From contig NC_044509.1 of the NCBI RefSeq assembly GCF_902362185.1, forward strand, positions 8,287,947-8,351,946: DNA of 64,000 nt, written 5' to 3'. Under the pieces are notes generated by a model. The model saw only the letters and a program-made list of their open reading frames with translations. It made no database searches and was not told the DNA's origin. Source of the stretch: Chanos chanos. Lineage: Eukaryota; Chordata; Actinopteri; Gonorynchiformes; Chanidae. Both the position numbers and the translations under genes were made by a program. Of the stretch, positions 46,821 to 59,093 are shown one piece after another. Numbering within the stretch: position 1 is the stretch's first letter; every line of letters starts with the position of its first letter.

Positions 46821-47979
46821 TCTTAATTGTAAGCAAGTGCCAGATATTTTATCAGACCGTTATAGGCTTGCTTAAATTAATCTGAGTTCCAAAAGATGAA
46901 TTGTGAAATGGTTCAATAATAGACATTTCACTCTATGGCAATACACGTTTGAACAAAACAAGAGAATGAGCTGCATGACTTAATGAGAACGTTAGTTAAG
47001 GTTTCAGATTTTGTCAAAGTATAACCCATTGCAATAACAGGCATATGCATTTATACATGTTATGAATGTATCATTTATGAACTAGGCCTTTATTGGATCT
47101 TGGCAGATATTGAGCAGGGAATAGGAGAAGAGAACTGATTCAGTCGGCATGGACTCCGTTGCAGAAAGTCATCCATTTGTGAAGATGCATTTATGGAAAT
47201 GATCACAATGATAATGAGATAACTTCAGGTTTCTGGAGAGTGATGGATAGTACATGCCTTATATAAAAACCAACTTTGTCAAACAGAAATGTGAAACAAA
47301 AGCAACGAGTGCAGAAAGCAATGTCTTGTAGCTTGCACAGAGTCAACACCTTCCCCGACATGCGTTTCCGTGTCTAATGCTTGACTGTTCTTGCTAATGA
47401 GATCTTGTTGAATTCATGTCTATGATGGGGCTTGTGATTAGGTTACAGAATATTAGAGCATTTTAGTACATTTTACAGCATGTATGAGAGGGAAAAAAGA
47501 GAGAGATAAGACATGTGAGAGGGACAAACATACTCAGAAGAGCATGTCTGATGGAATGTTATCAGAATGTTGATGTGTGACGCACTGCAATATGCAAGAC
47601 CACACATGCATAGATTCCATTTAAATTGTAGCGCAGAGCTTCATAAGAGACATACTTGAATATTTACTATACATGTACCTCAACAAGAATTAGAACAGTC
47701 AGGCAGATAAGTATTCTGAATACATGGTTCTCTTTTTTGTGAGCTGACACACATTATCTGTAATACAGCATTCGGAATTCAGAAAATAGCAATATTCCAT
47801 ACATGTTACTCACGTACGCCGTTAGAAAAAGAAAAAAAAAAATCTGTAGCGTGCATTTTTAAAGAAAACATGATCATAAAGCCAAGCCATGATAACCTGA
47901 TGTTATTTAGGATCTGGTGTGTTCTAGCACCACAGTATATTCCTTCATTAACCCCAAATTTTATGCAGTCAATAAACTG

Positions 47980-47999
47980 TAAAAAAAAAAAAAAAAAAG
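47980..47999. repeat. Poly-A run
   Basis: Homopolymer A tract in unit-homologous sequence; no SINE or LINE body is attached to it. Confidence 0.8.
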
Positions 48000-48291
48000 A
48001 AGAAATAAAGGGAAACAAATTCCCTAACGCAGGAGTTAAAAAAAATATTTTTAAACCTGATCTAAATATTTAATTCTTCTATAGAGTTGTATGCAAACAC
48101 AGTTTGTGGAATCTATATCCCATATCGGGTGTGAGGTTCCTTTGATAATAAAAGAATCTGAATGTACTGCATGTAGGCAGTGATAATTTATTGAGGGACA
48201 CCAACCAAATCAAACTATGTCAAAATCAAGTGTAAATAATATTTTTTTATGGTCCAAGCATTTGCAAAGCATAGAACCCCTCAGGATGGTC

Positions 48292-48356
<65 letters not shown>
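48292..48356. repeat. (CA)n microsatellite, unit landmark
   Basis: Pure CA run of about 32 copies, the longest uninterrupted CA tract of the landmark set. Confidence 0.95.
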
Positions 48357-48358
<2 letters not shown>

Positions 48359-49140
48359 TTAAGGTCAAAGCTTAAAATGCATTAAAGACTTCCTGTGGCA
48401 TGATGAATAAAATCCAGTTCAAATGACCATAAATATTCATAACACTGTATCATTTAAAAGAGGCTACACCAAACAATACCAGTGTTTGAAGGAGATTAAT
48501 TTCACATCAGAAAGAGATAGAGGTAATTAGCTTGTAAAGATATGCTATCACCTCCCCCATTCATACAACTACATACTTCACAGATTTCATGAGCTGTATA
48601 ATACAGATGAAAGATTATTTAGTGCCATTTTCAAGAATGCAAAGAGATAATTGACAACTACGCTTGAATGTTTAGCCAATATGCGAGTAGAAAGTAGTCA
48701 ATGAGTGATGCACAAGAGCATCTCTGAAACATAGCGACAAAAAATATGAGGTCACTGTGTATGTGTGGGGAAAGTGGGTCAATGCACTGTGTTGTAATGT
48801 GAATGACAGGATGGTGCAGTGGAAAGAACAGAACTACTTTCACACACTCACATAAGTGAGAACTGGATATGCGGATAGACATCTAAACACATACGGTGAG
48901 AAAGACATAACACCTCCTTCCAAAGAAACAAATACGGAAGTAGGCTGTGGAGATGCTTCTTATTAATGGCATGTATCCGTCCTATTGTTCTCCCTCACAT
49001 TTCACAGACAAACCGATCAGATTAAAATATATCTGCAGCACATGAAACTAAACACAGTGACTGCAGAACAGGTAAAAGTAAAGATCAGAACAGGTGCAGG
49101 TAAAGATCAAATCAGTGACAACAGAGAAAGAATTTCTCAC

Positions 49141-51531
49141 CTCTATGGACAGATCAGCATCCTCCTCCTGTTCTTTCTTTTCTCTCTGTACAGTTCCTGC
49201 ACGACTCACATTCACCAGTGTATTCTGACTGAAAGGCCTGACAAACTTGATGTCACTCATCCTGGAATCAGTTGTTCCACACATCTCATAATTATACACG
49301 CGCTGTAAAGTACCATCGGCATAGACTGGTGGGTAATATGGAATCACTGGTAGATTTGGTGCAGATTTATAAAATAACCTGTTCTGCCTCCATCTATAGA
49401 TTTTGACTGAAATGATGGCAATTAGTGAGAAAATGAAGAGTACTGAAACCACAGCCAGAGCCAAAATTAAATAAAAAGTCAGATTGTCACTGTATGTTGA
49501 GTCATGGTTAAAGTTGGTGAACTCTGAGATGACCTCAGGGAAACTGTCGGCCACGGCAACATTGACAATGACTGTAGCTGAACGAGAGGGTTGTCCATTA
49601 TCTTCCACCACAACAGTGAGTCTGTGTTTCACAGCATCTTTATCAGTGACCTGACGCACTGTTCTGATTTCTCCATTCTGTGCTCCGACTTCAAACAGAG
49701 CCCTGTCTGTGGCTTTCTGTAGTTTATAGGAGAGCCAGGCATTCTGTCCAGAGTCCACATCAACAGCCACAACTTTAGTGACAAGGTAGCCAACATCTGC
49801 TGAACGAGGCACCATTTCAGCTACCACTGAGCTGCTTGTCTGCACAGGGTATAGAATCTGAGGTGCATTGTCGTTCTGGTCTTGGATGAAAATATTCAGT
49901 GTTGTATTGCTGCTTAGAGGTGGTGAGCCCCCATCTTGAGCTTTCACTTGTATTTTGAATGATTTTAGTTGTTCAAAATCAAATGATTTCACAGCATAAA
50001 TAACTCCGCTGTCTGAATTTATTGACACATATGATGTTATAGGGTCTCCATTTAAGTCACCATCAGCAATAAAATAAGACACTCTAGCGTTTGGTCCCCA
50101 GTCAGCATCCTCAGCTTTAACAGAAATGATAGAGACAGATGGGGAATTGTTCTCCCGGACATATGCATTATAAATTTGCTGTTGGAACTGTGGTGCATGG
50201 TCATTCACATCTGATATTTTTAAAGTTAGTATCTCTCTACTTGAAAGTGACGGAGTGCCTCTATCAACTGCAGTTATGGTTATATTATATTCTTGTGTCT
50301 GTTCTCGGTCCAGTGTTGAATCTGTCAGAACACTGTAGTAATTTGTTAGTGATGATTCTATTTTAAACGGGAGGTTCCTATCTATAGAACATGTAACCCT
50401 ACCATTGTCACCAGAGTCAAGATCTTGGACATTGATCATGGCAACAACTGTGCCAAGACCTGCATCCTCAGGTAGAGCACTAGAAAACGACATAATAGTT
50501 ATCTTGGGAATATTATCATTTACATCAATAACATCAATCAAAATTACACTTGACTCAGTTAAGCCTCCATGATCTTTTGCAGTTACTTTAATCTTAAATT
50601 GCTTGTATTTCTCATAATCTATTTCTCCTGTGACCCGAACCTCACCAGATTCAGAATCGATAGCAAACAACGTTTTTACAGTAGCACTTGGATGTTCAAA
50701 ATAATACTGAATATTATGACTTGATTCATCTGCATCCGTTGCGCTAACTGATGTGACAAGGGTACCTTTCGCTGCATTTTCGATAACAGATGTCTTGTAA
50801 GACGACTGGCTGAACACAGGGGCATTATCATTAACATCAAGAACGAAAACATGAATTTTAACAGTTCCTGATCTTTGAGGTTTTCCACCGTCGACAGCAG
50901 TCAGCGTTAAGTAATGGTTCGTTTCCTTTTCTCGGTCAAGGGCCGTTTGAAGAACCATCTCCACATTCTTACTGCCGTCTGCTCCGTTTTCAATGTTTAG
51001 ATGAAAAGGATCAGTCGGGAGCAACGTATATTTTTGTAAGGTATTTAAACCAACATCTGGATCAATCGCACTCTCTAATGCAAAGCGTGCTCCCGGAAGA
51101 GCTGCCTCGCTTATTTCTATTTCTATTTCACCCCTTGGAAATACGGGGCTGTTGTCGTTGATGTCCAGTATATCCACGTTAACGCGATAAAGCTCTATCG
51201 GGTTTTCTAATATCACATCAAAGCTGATACTGCAAGCCGACACCGCGACACATAACTGTTCACGGTCTATTCTTTCTTTCACGATCAAATGTCCTTTCTC
51301 CCTGTCCAGTCCAACATACTCGCTGCCTCCAGCAGTGAAAACTCGTGCTTTTCCCGAAACCAGTCTTTTCGGTTCAAGCCCAAGATCAGTACCAATGTTT
51401 CCAACAAAGGATCCTACTGCCATTTCCTCGGGAATAGAGTAGCGGATTTGTCCCGTCGCTGGACCGACCGACAGTGTCAACGCCATGACGATGCACAATG
51501 GCCATATTTGAACGAAACCTTTTCTTCTCAT
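49141..51531 (-). CDS. pcdhg: V10: clustered protocadherin gamma-like variable exon
   Basis: Complete 797-codon variable exon. Signal peptide [10 protein letters not shown] ends SVGPATG. EC1 starts [10 protein letters not shown] (others MTVGSF) and has [13 protein letters not shown]; Cys94 and Cys100 remain. V10-V12 share [18 protein letters not shown] and the [15 protein letters not shown] form in EC2. Private: [17 protein letters not shown] in EC2, [10 protein letters not shown] and YEKYKQF in EC3, [12 protein letters not shown], and AYVRENN in EC5. From about EC4 end through EC5 start it is nearly identical to V12, not V11 ([15 protein letters not shown]). Near the membrane it has HDSTYSDN, in the tail [16 protein letters not shown] (others VRPYSQN). 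Stub ends DADLSIE. Confidence 0.95.
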
Positions 51532-51728
51532 GTTGACGCTTCAAGTACGTACCGAATAGAGTGTATAAGCTTAAAACCCAGATATCCAGAGAATGACATG
51601 TAGGATCATTTTTTCAGCCAGAGCAACGTTTTGATGAAGGATCAAATGGAATTCCCTGTGATTCTGTTGATAGTACAGGCTTCGTGTTTATGCTGAACCT
51701 TTTCTCGATCGTGAATTCTGAAGTCTTG

Positions 51729-51809
51729 TGTTACGTATAAAGGTTTGGGGAGGACTTTAGTACATCGTGGAGCCATGCTAAACGCGATGAACAGCGGCAC
51801 TCAGGGTTC
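51729..51809 (-). promoter_or_regulatory. V10 promoter block: CSE plus second conserved element
   Basis: CSE at 51,783-51,809, 252 bp from the ATG, starting CGCGATGAAC (CGCAATGAAC elsewhere), a variant shared only with V12. Second element from 51,729 has one extra A (GTATAAAGGTTTGGGG), giving 54-bp spacing as at V12. Confidence 0.85.
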
Positions 51810-52650
51810 AAATACAGTACTGCAGTGGTCGATCAAGGAATCGAGCAAATTTTATCTAGCAAGTATCAAATATTATATCCGACCCTTACGGGTTTGTTTA
51901 GCATAATTCTAGGTCAGTAGTAAAGAGCTGAAATAAGGGGTATATTTCTCTTTTGCAGTATCAGTTTGAACATAAAAGGAGAACAAGCTGACGGAGTGAA
52001 GGAATATAAAACGTAAAGACGATCCTTTAGATGTCTTATCTTGAAAATAATTGTTTTAGCAAGCTGTAAATGAGATGTGTTCTCATAAAGCAGAGCAATA
52101 ATAACTGATATTGGGTGGAAGTTTTACTCCTAAATCATAGTATATTCTCTCACTAACTCCAGTTTACTTGAATGAATAAAAAAGAATCATACTAAAATAA
52201 AGGAAAAGGATATCTACTGTGGTAGGAGTTTAACAAAATAACATTAATCAACCTAATCTGAATATTTTAGAATTCTATAGGGTTGCACATGAATAGTTAT
52301 AGTTTGTAGGATCTATACCTTGTCACTGGTCTGAGGTTCCTTCCGTCATGAGAGAAACTGAATGCATGTAGGCAGTGACTGTATAATTTGGCTCATTTTT
52401 CTCTATATATTACTACAGAATCCTTCATAAAATAATCTTTTTAAACTTTAAAATAATAGTAAAGCGAAGAACCCCTCACAGCTGTTACTGCTATAGGCCT
52501 TTGAGAGAGGATTCAGCACCGTGGACCTATCAAGTCTTTTCAGAACCATGGACAACAACCATCATACTGAAGCAGATAACACAACTGTACATGTCCAGTA
52601 TTTTCAAAATGTGTTCATGTAACCCTCCTGAACCCATCCCCCAGTGTTGT

Positions 52651-52706
52651 GCTCTCTCTCTCTCTCTCTCACTCTCTCATTCACTCACATGCACACACAC
52701 ACACAT

Positions 52707-52742
<36 letters not shown>

Positions 52743-52756
52743 ACACACACACACAC
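52651..52756. repeat. (CT)n(CA)n microsatellite, unit landmark
   Basis: CT run, short mixed stretch and interrupted CA run. Confidence 0.95.
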
Positions 52757-54051
52757 TGGGATGATGACACAAATCTAGTATGGCCAAACAGTAACTTAAT
52801 TTGTGTTCTGCATTGTGTGTCATCAAACTGTAAATACATAGTCGGACATACAGCAAAACTCAAAAGCCACTAAAAACCATAAATCACATGCAATACCCAT
52901 GTTTAAATCTAATAGTAATCTTTTACAGACAACAGCTGAGTCTTCTATAGCTGAGATTTTTTTCAGCTGTGTCTGTTACTTTGAGAACCAAATAGCCAAC
53001 ACATACACAGATATTAGAGACAACAAAAGAACCACACCTTTTGACAACACACATTGTATATCAGGGGGGAAATCAAATTACTTGATGAAGTAGTATAAAG
53101 TAGTTTGGTAGTTTGAAGTCACAGCAAAGTTCAGAAACTGGATTAACTGGTTTGATAAAAAAGACAGCTGTTTAATGATTTCTGAAAGTTGTCAGGCCTT
53201 CATCATTTCAGAAGTGGCATACCCAGCTACAGTGTTTAACACTGAACACTGAGTAAGATTCAACTCTGAAGTGTATCCTAGACTATTGGATTCAATACCA
53301 ATAAACACAGCGAGAAAGGACTAAGCGTTTTTAAGATTTGCTTGTCAATAATGTCACATTTCTTCCTTCATGATTACAAAAGAGGAAATTGAAAACTACC
53401 AATTCATTTTCCATCCAAATATGTAAATTCATAATAGCATATCATGTGCAAGGGGCCACAGTAAGAGATTCATCTAACATTAAAAAGACAGAAGTTATAA
53501 GTGTGTAAAGACAACTCCTTCTAATCATTCATAGAACTAAATGTTTTCCAAATTTGATCATATTTGCATAGAATTGTATAAGTGTCTTTTTCAAAAATTC
53601 AATGAAAAAATAGGCGGCAAGACTTGAATATTTGTCCAATATGGACATGTGCAGCAGCCAGTAAGAGCGATATATGAGAGAATATTGGTATTTTAGCATC
53701 AAAGAGTACTCCAAACATGACTTCATGCATTACCAACAAGTAGCTATATGACTGAAAATCAGATATATGAATAAATCCTCTTATTTAAGAGGTGGCTGAT
53801 GACAGACGATACAAAAAGAAAAATAATAACTCTTGGAATTAAACAAAAGAGGAAGGAAGCTGGTGAAATCTTTCTGATTTGTAGCATACATAAGTCTTTT
53901 TTTCCTTCTTAAAATTTCTAAAAACTTCTTGATCAGCTTTAAAAGCAGCTTACGGGGGCATAAAACCGAACTCAGTCATTGCAGTGACCTGAAGTACATG
54001 CAGAGAAAGAAAATTAGTAAGAACTTTGTAAAGAAAAAAAAGAAGTCTCAC

Positions 54052-56442
54052 CTCTATGGACAGATCAGCATCCTCCTCCTGTTCTCTCTTTTCTCTTTGT
54101 ACAGTTCCTGCACGACTCATATTCACCAGTGTATTCTGACTGTAAGGCCTGACAAACTTGATGTCACTCATCCTGGAATCAGTTGTTCCACACATCTCAT
54201 AATTATACACGCGCTGTAAAGTACCATCGGCGTAGACAGGTGGATAATATGGAATTACTGGCAGATTTGATGCGGATTTAAAAAATAACCTGTTCTGCCT
54301 CCACCTATAGATTTTGACTGAAATGATGGCAATTAGTGAGAAAATGAAGAGTACTGAAACCACAGCCAGAGCCAAAATTAAATAAAATGTCAAAGTGTCA
54401 CTGTATGTTGTGTCATGGTTAAAGTTGGTGAACTCTGAGATGACCTCAGGGAAACTGTCGGCCACGGCAACATTGACAATGACTGTAGCTGAACGAGAGG
54501 GTTGTCCATTATCTTCCACCACAACAGTGAGTCTGTGTTTCACAGCATCTTTATCAGTGACCTGACGCACTGTTCTGATTTCTCCATTCTGTGCTCCGAC
54601 TTCAAACAGAGCCCTGTCTGTGGCTTTCTGTAGTTTATAGGAGAGCCAGGCATTCTGTCCAGAGTCCACATCAACAGCCACAACTTTAGTGACAAGGTAG
54701 CCAACATCTGCTGAACGAGGCACCATTTCAGCTACCACTGAGCTGCTTGTCTGCACAGGGTATAGAATCTGAGGTGCATTGTCGTTCTGGTCTTGGATGA
54801 AAATACTGAGTGTTGTATTGCTGCTTAGAGGGGGTGAGCCCCCGTCTTGAGCTTTCACTTGTATTCTGAATGATTTTAGTTGTTCAAAATCAAATGATTT
54901 CACAGCATAAATGACTCCACTGTCTGAATTTATAGAGATATATGATGTCAGAGGTTCTCCATTTAAATCTCCATCATTAATAAAATAAGATACTCTAGCA
55001 TTTGGTCCCCAGTCAGCATCCTCCGCTTTTACAGAAATTATAGAGACGGATGGAGAATTGTTCTCAGGAAGAAATGCATTGTACATTGACTGCTCGAACT
55101 GGGGTGCATGGTCATTGACATCTGATATTTTTAAGGTTAAGATCTTGTTACTCGAAAGGGATGGACTTCCTCTATCGACTGCAGTTATAGTTATGTTGTA
55201 CTCTTGCGCCTGTTCTCTGTCCAACACTGAATCCGTCACGACACTGTAGTAGTTCGTCAGTGATGACTGTATTTTGAAAGGAAAGCCCCGATCAATAGAA
55301 CACGCGATCCTACCATTGTCACCACTGTCAAGATCTTGCACATTGATCATGGCGACAACTGTGCCAAGCTCTGCGTCCTCTGGTATAGAGCTAGAAAACG
55401 ACATAATGGTTATTTTTGGCGGATTATCATTTACATCAATAACGTCAATGAGTATTTCACTTGAGTCGGATAAACCACCATGATCTTTTGCAGTTACCTT
55501 AATCTTAAATTGCTTGTGTTTTTCATAATCTATTTCCCCTGTTACTCGGACCTCACCTGATTGAGAATCGATAGCAAATTGCGTTTTTACAGTAGCACTT
55601 GGGTGTTCAAAATAATACTGAATATTATGAGTTGACTCATCAGCGTCTGAAGCGCTGACTGTTGTGACAAGAGTACCTCTCGCCGCATTTTCAGTAACAG
55701 ATGTCTTGTAAGACGATTGGCTGAAAACTGGGATATTATCGTTAACATCAAGAACCACAATGTGTATTTTTACATTTCCTGATCTTTGAGGTTTTCCACC
55801 GTCAACAGCAGTAAGCGTTAAGTAATGGTTCGGGTTTTTTTCTCGATCGAGAGAGGTCTGAAGAACCATCTCTACGTTCTTGCTGCCATCGGCTCCATTT
55901 TGAATGTTCAAATTAAAATGATCAGTTGGATGCAGCACATATTTCTGTAAAGTATTTATACCAACATCGGGATCAATCGCACTCTCTAAAGCAAAGCGTG
56001 CTCCAGGAGGCGTTAATTCGCTGATTTCTATTTCTATTTCACCCCTTGGAAATACGGGGCTGTTGTCGTTGATGTCCAATATATCCACATTAACGCGATA
56101 AAGCTCTATCGGGTTTTCTAATATCACATCAAAGCTGATACTGCAGGCTGATAGTTCCCCACATAACTGTTCACGGTCTATTCTTTCTTTCACGATTAAA
56201 TGCCCTTTCTCCTTTTCCAGTCCAACATATTCGCTGCCGCCAGCGGCGAAAACTCTTGCTTTTCCCGAAACCAGTCTTTTCGGTTCAAGCCCAAGGTCCG
56301 TACCAATGTTTCCAACAAAAGATCCTACAGTCATTTCCTCGGGAATAGAGTAACGGATCTGTCCTGTCGCCATATGAGCCGACAGTGTCAACGCCATGAC
56401 GATGCACAATGGCCATAACTGAATAAAGCCTTTTCTTCTCAT
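54052..56442 (-). CDS. pcdhg: V11: clustered protocadherin gamma-like variable exon
   Basis: Complete 797-codon variable exon. An in-frame ATG lies two codons upstream (56,448); I start at 56,442, which aligns with the other MRRKG starts. It is the most divergent complete exon in the normally uniform 3' part: SDTLTF removes the membrane-proximal sequon at Asn683, the tail has LFFKSASNLPVI for [12 protein letters not shown], and EC5 has TTLSIFIQ. Other private features: [14 protein letters not shown] and QTSLDREKNPNHY in EC2; SGNVKIHIVVLDVNDNIPVF; SVTENAARG and VKTQFAIDSQSG in EC3; SSSIPEDAELG, GRIACSIDRGFPFKIQ in EC4; EQSMYNAFLPENN in EC5. The DVNDNPPK linker is shared with V12. Stub ends DADLSIE; the frame runs 34 codons beyond the donor. 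Confidence 0.95.
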
Positions 56443-56618
56443 TCTCATGCTTCAACGAGGAATCGAATGATCCGAATAAGCACGCAATCCATGTAATTGA
56501 GTTCTCTGAGCAGTTAGAACACTGTTTTGATGAAAAATCCAACCGAATTCACTATGATTCTCTTGGCAGTGCGGGCTTCATGTTCGTAGCAAACCTATTC
56601 AAGATACTGATTTTTAAA

Positions 56619-56694
56619 GCGCATGGGTTTGGGGAGGATCTAAGATACAATGATGAGCCATCTTAAACGCAATGAACAGCGGCACTCAGGGTTC
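56619..56694 (-). promoter_or_regulatory. V11 promoter block: CSE plus shortened second element
   Basis: Consensus CSE at 56,668-56,694, 226 bp from the ATG, the shortest spacing. The second element keeps GGGTTTGGGGAGGATC, but the GTATTGCGTA half on its left is mostly missing (GCGCAT remains). Confidence 0.82.
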
Positions 56695-57459
56695 AAATAC
56701 AGTACTACAGTAGTCGATAATATAACTAGAAAAGAGTTTCTCTAACAGATACCAAACATTTCAGCAAGCTTTTACGAGTTTGTTTGGAGTAATGGCAATT
56801 AAAAGTCGTCAGTTAGAAAGTGATGAATTCAGACACATTTCGCTTTGTGGCGGAATGTGTTTGAACCAAACAGCAGAACAAGGAACAAGGTCATGCGTAT
56901 GTATAGAGAAATGACAAAGATTTTTAAAAATCTCTCGCTTGCATTTCTACATAAAGTATGTGATCCTACAAACAAGCGTGAACAAATGATATTGGTTAGG
57001 CTCTTGTGTGTTGTGGTATCTCAAAATATCCCTCCATTATCTCCAGGTTATCACAATGAATAACAATATGACAGTAATAAAATTAGACTCATAAGTAAGA
57101 GTTAGCCAACAATATTAATCAACCTATGCTGCATTTTGTAGTGGTCTGGGGAACGGCATATGAATAGTAGTAGTTAGTAAGATCTCTTATCCTTTATCTG
57201 ATGTGAAGTTACTTCAATGTTAAGAGAAATTTAATGCATGTAGGCAATGACTGTCATTTTGCACATTTGCCTCAATATGTTATCAGAGAATCAAGTGGAA
57301 ATTATCTTTATAAACTTTCAACAAGCAGCATTATATAGAATTCCTCAGTGCAGTCACACCCACAGCACTGTGAGTGAAGATTCAGCACCACGGACATTTT
57401 AAGGGTCTTCAGAACCATGGACAACAACCAGCATACTCAGTGTGACAACACCCTGACCT

Positions 57460-57490
57460 TCTCTCTCTCTCTCTCTCACTCTCACTCTCA

Positions 57491-57528
<38 letters not shown>

Positions 57529-57560
57529 CTCTCACTCACTCACACACACACACACACACT
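57460..57560. repeat. (CT)n(CACTCT)n(CA)n microsatellite, unit landmark
   Basis: Higher-order CACTCT/CACT repeat inside the landmark tract, unlike the simple CT-CA layout of the other units. Confidence 0.95.
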
Positions 57561-58861
57561 CAGACTTGGGCTCAAAGCTTAAAATGCATTAAAAGTTTCT
57601 AGGTTGATGAAGCACATCCAGTACAGCGAAACACTGCCTAAATTCACGTCCTGTATCATGTGCCAATAGACTGTAAGACTATACTTCTAGGTGTTTAAAA
57701 CAAACAAAACAAATAATGGTTTGACATGAAGCAAAACTCACAAATCATGAACCACATTAAATTAAACCTTAAGCTACATGTAATACACATTATTTAACCT
57801 AATGATTATCAGTTACAAACAAGAGTTGAGTTCACAGTAGCAGGTATTTTTCCTTTTCATTTCTGAGAACCAATCAGCAAACACATATGCCGATTCTAGA
57901 GACAACCAAATAACCACACCCATATGCATGACGCAGTGCTCAGGGGAAACATAAAATTACTTGGTATTCTCACAAATTAGTTTGTTGGTCTGAAGACAAG
58001 GCAGAGTTCAGAAACTGGATTTCGTGGTTTGAAAAATGAGACACAGGTGTGCACTGACTTTTGAAAGTTGTCAGGTCTTTGTCAATTCAGAATGGCACAC
58101 CAAGCTGCAGTGTTTAACACTGAACATTGACTAAGATATTACTCTGGAATGTATCCCTGGCTACCACAGACAACTGCTTTGAATATCCATAGACACTGTG
58201 AAAGAGGGCATAGTGTGAAGGATTTTGGCATTTTGGGGAGACTAACAGGAGGTTACTCTTAGTGACGATAATGCTATGTTTCCTCTGCGATACCAGAGAA
58301 AGAAGAATTGCAGCCCACCACCTAAGGTTTGAAACAAGAGAATACAGTGCATCAAAAAACACACCATGCAAAAGAAGCCACAGTAAATGATGCCATAGCT
58401 TGATGAGATTCTTTTAACTTTACAATGAGTGAGAACTGATCAGATTGCAAAGATTTGCGATCAGGTCTTTCTATTCAATCATACAATCGAATATTTACAG
58501 ATTTCATCATGTTTCTACATAACCGAATGAGTATTTGGTGCCTTTTACAAGAATTCAAAGAAAATGCAGAGAACTACTCTAGAATATTCCTCCAACCCAC
58601 ATGTGGGAATCAACCAATGAGAGAATTGAACAGGAGCATCTCTGCAACAAAGAACATCAAGCCACTGTGAGTATGTGGGGGGAAAAAAAGAGTCAACGTG
58701 CTGTGTGGCCATGTGCAAGACAGAAGATTATGCATGGCGAAGGAACAGAACCACTTACATACAGTCATAAAACCGACAATGAGGAATGTGGATAAACCCT
58801 CCTTCTTAATAGACATGTAAATATACACAATCATAAAGATCTAACAACTCCTTGCAAATAA

Positions 58862-58865
<4 letters not shown>

Positions 58866-58920
<55 letters not shown>
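58866..58920. repeat. (AG)n microsatellite
   Basis: Pure AG run of about 27 copies beginning about 170 bp downstream (transcriptionally) of the V12 donor; a second microsatellite in this unit, not at the landmark position. Confidence 0.95.
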
Positions 58921-58922
<2 letters not shown>

Positions 58923-59093
58923 CTCAGGACATCTTTCTGATTCAAGGCTCAAATTTATCCTGTTCTGCATCATCAACTTTCATAACACAAACCGTTTCAG
59001 CTTAGAATACATATAAAGATGTAGGACTGAACACAGTGACTGCAGTGACTGCAAGTAAAGGCCAAATCAGAGAAGACAGAAAGAATTTCTCAC

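Larger units (their letters stand above)
46461..49140. other. Interval between V10 donor and V9 start
   Basis: Carries the V9 promoter, a (CTTT)n repeat, unit blocks at about 47,440-47,640 (ATGGAATGTT...GACGCACTGCAATATGC), a poly-A run, a pure (CA)n landmark and the conserved block at about 48,741-48,810. The ACCATGGACAA block seen before the microsatellite in other units is missing here. No gene seen. Confidence 0.7.
51532..54051. other. Interval between V11 donor and V10 start
   Basis: Contains the V10 promoter, the ACCATGGACAA block (about 52,545) and the CT/CA landmark. It resembles the interval upstream of V12 (61,485-63,085) more than its neighbours, for instance in CTGAAGCAGA and TTTTCAAAATG sequences near 52,575. 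The conserved block of other intervals is diverged beyond recognition at about 53,640-53,720. No gene seen. Confidence 0.7.
56443..59093. other. Interval between V12 donor and V11 start
   Basis: Holds the V11 promoter, the ACCATGGACAA block (about 57,414), the CT/CACTCT landmark, the conserved block at about 58,651-58,727 and an (AG)n run close to the V12 donor. No gene seen. Confidence 0.7.

Noticed and set aside
47980-47999. Poly-A run as a possible SINE or LINE tail
   Set aside because: Flanking sequence is ordinary unit homology and there is no element body or target duplication.
57460-57560. CACTCT higher-order repeat as a possible CRISPR-like or satellite array
   Set aside because: No unique spacers; it is a variant of the landmark microsatellite in a vertebrate locus.
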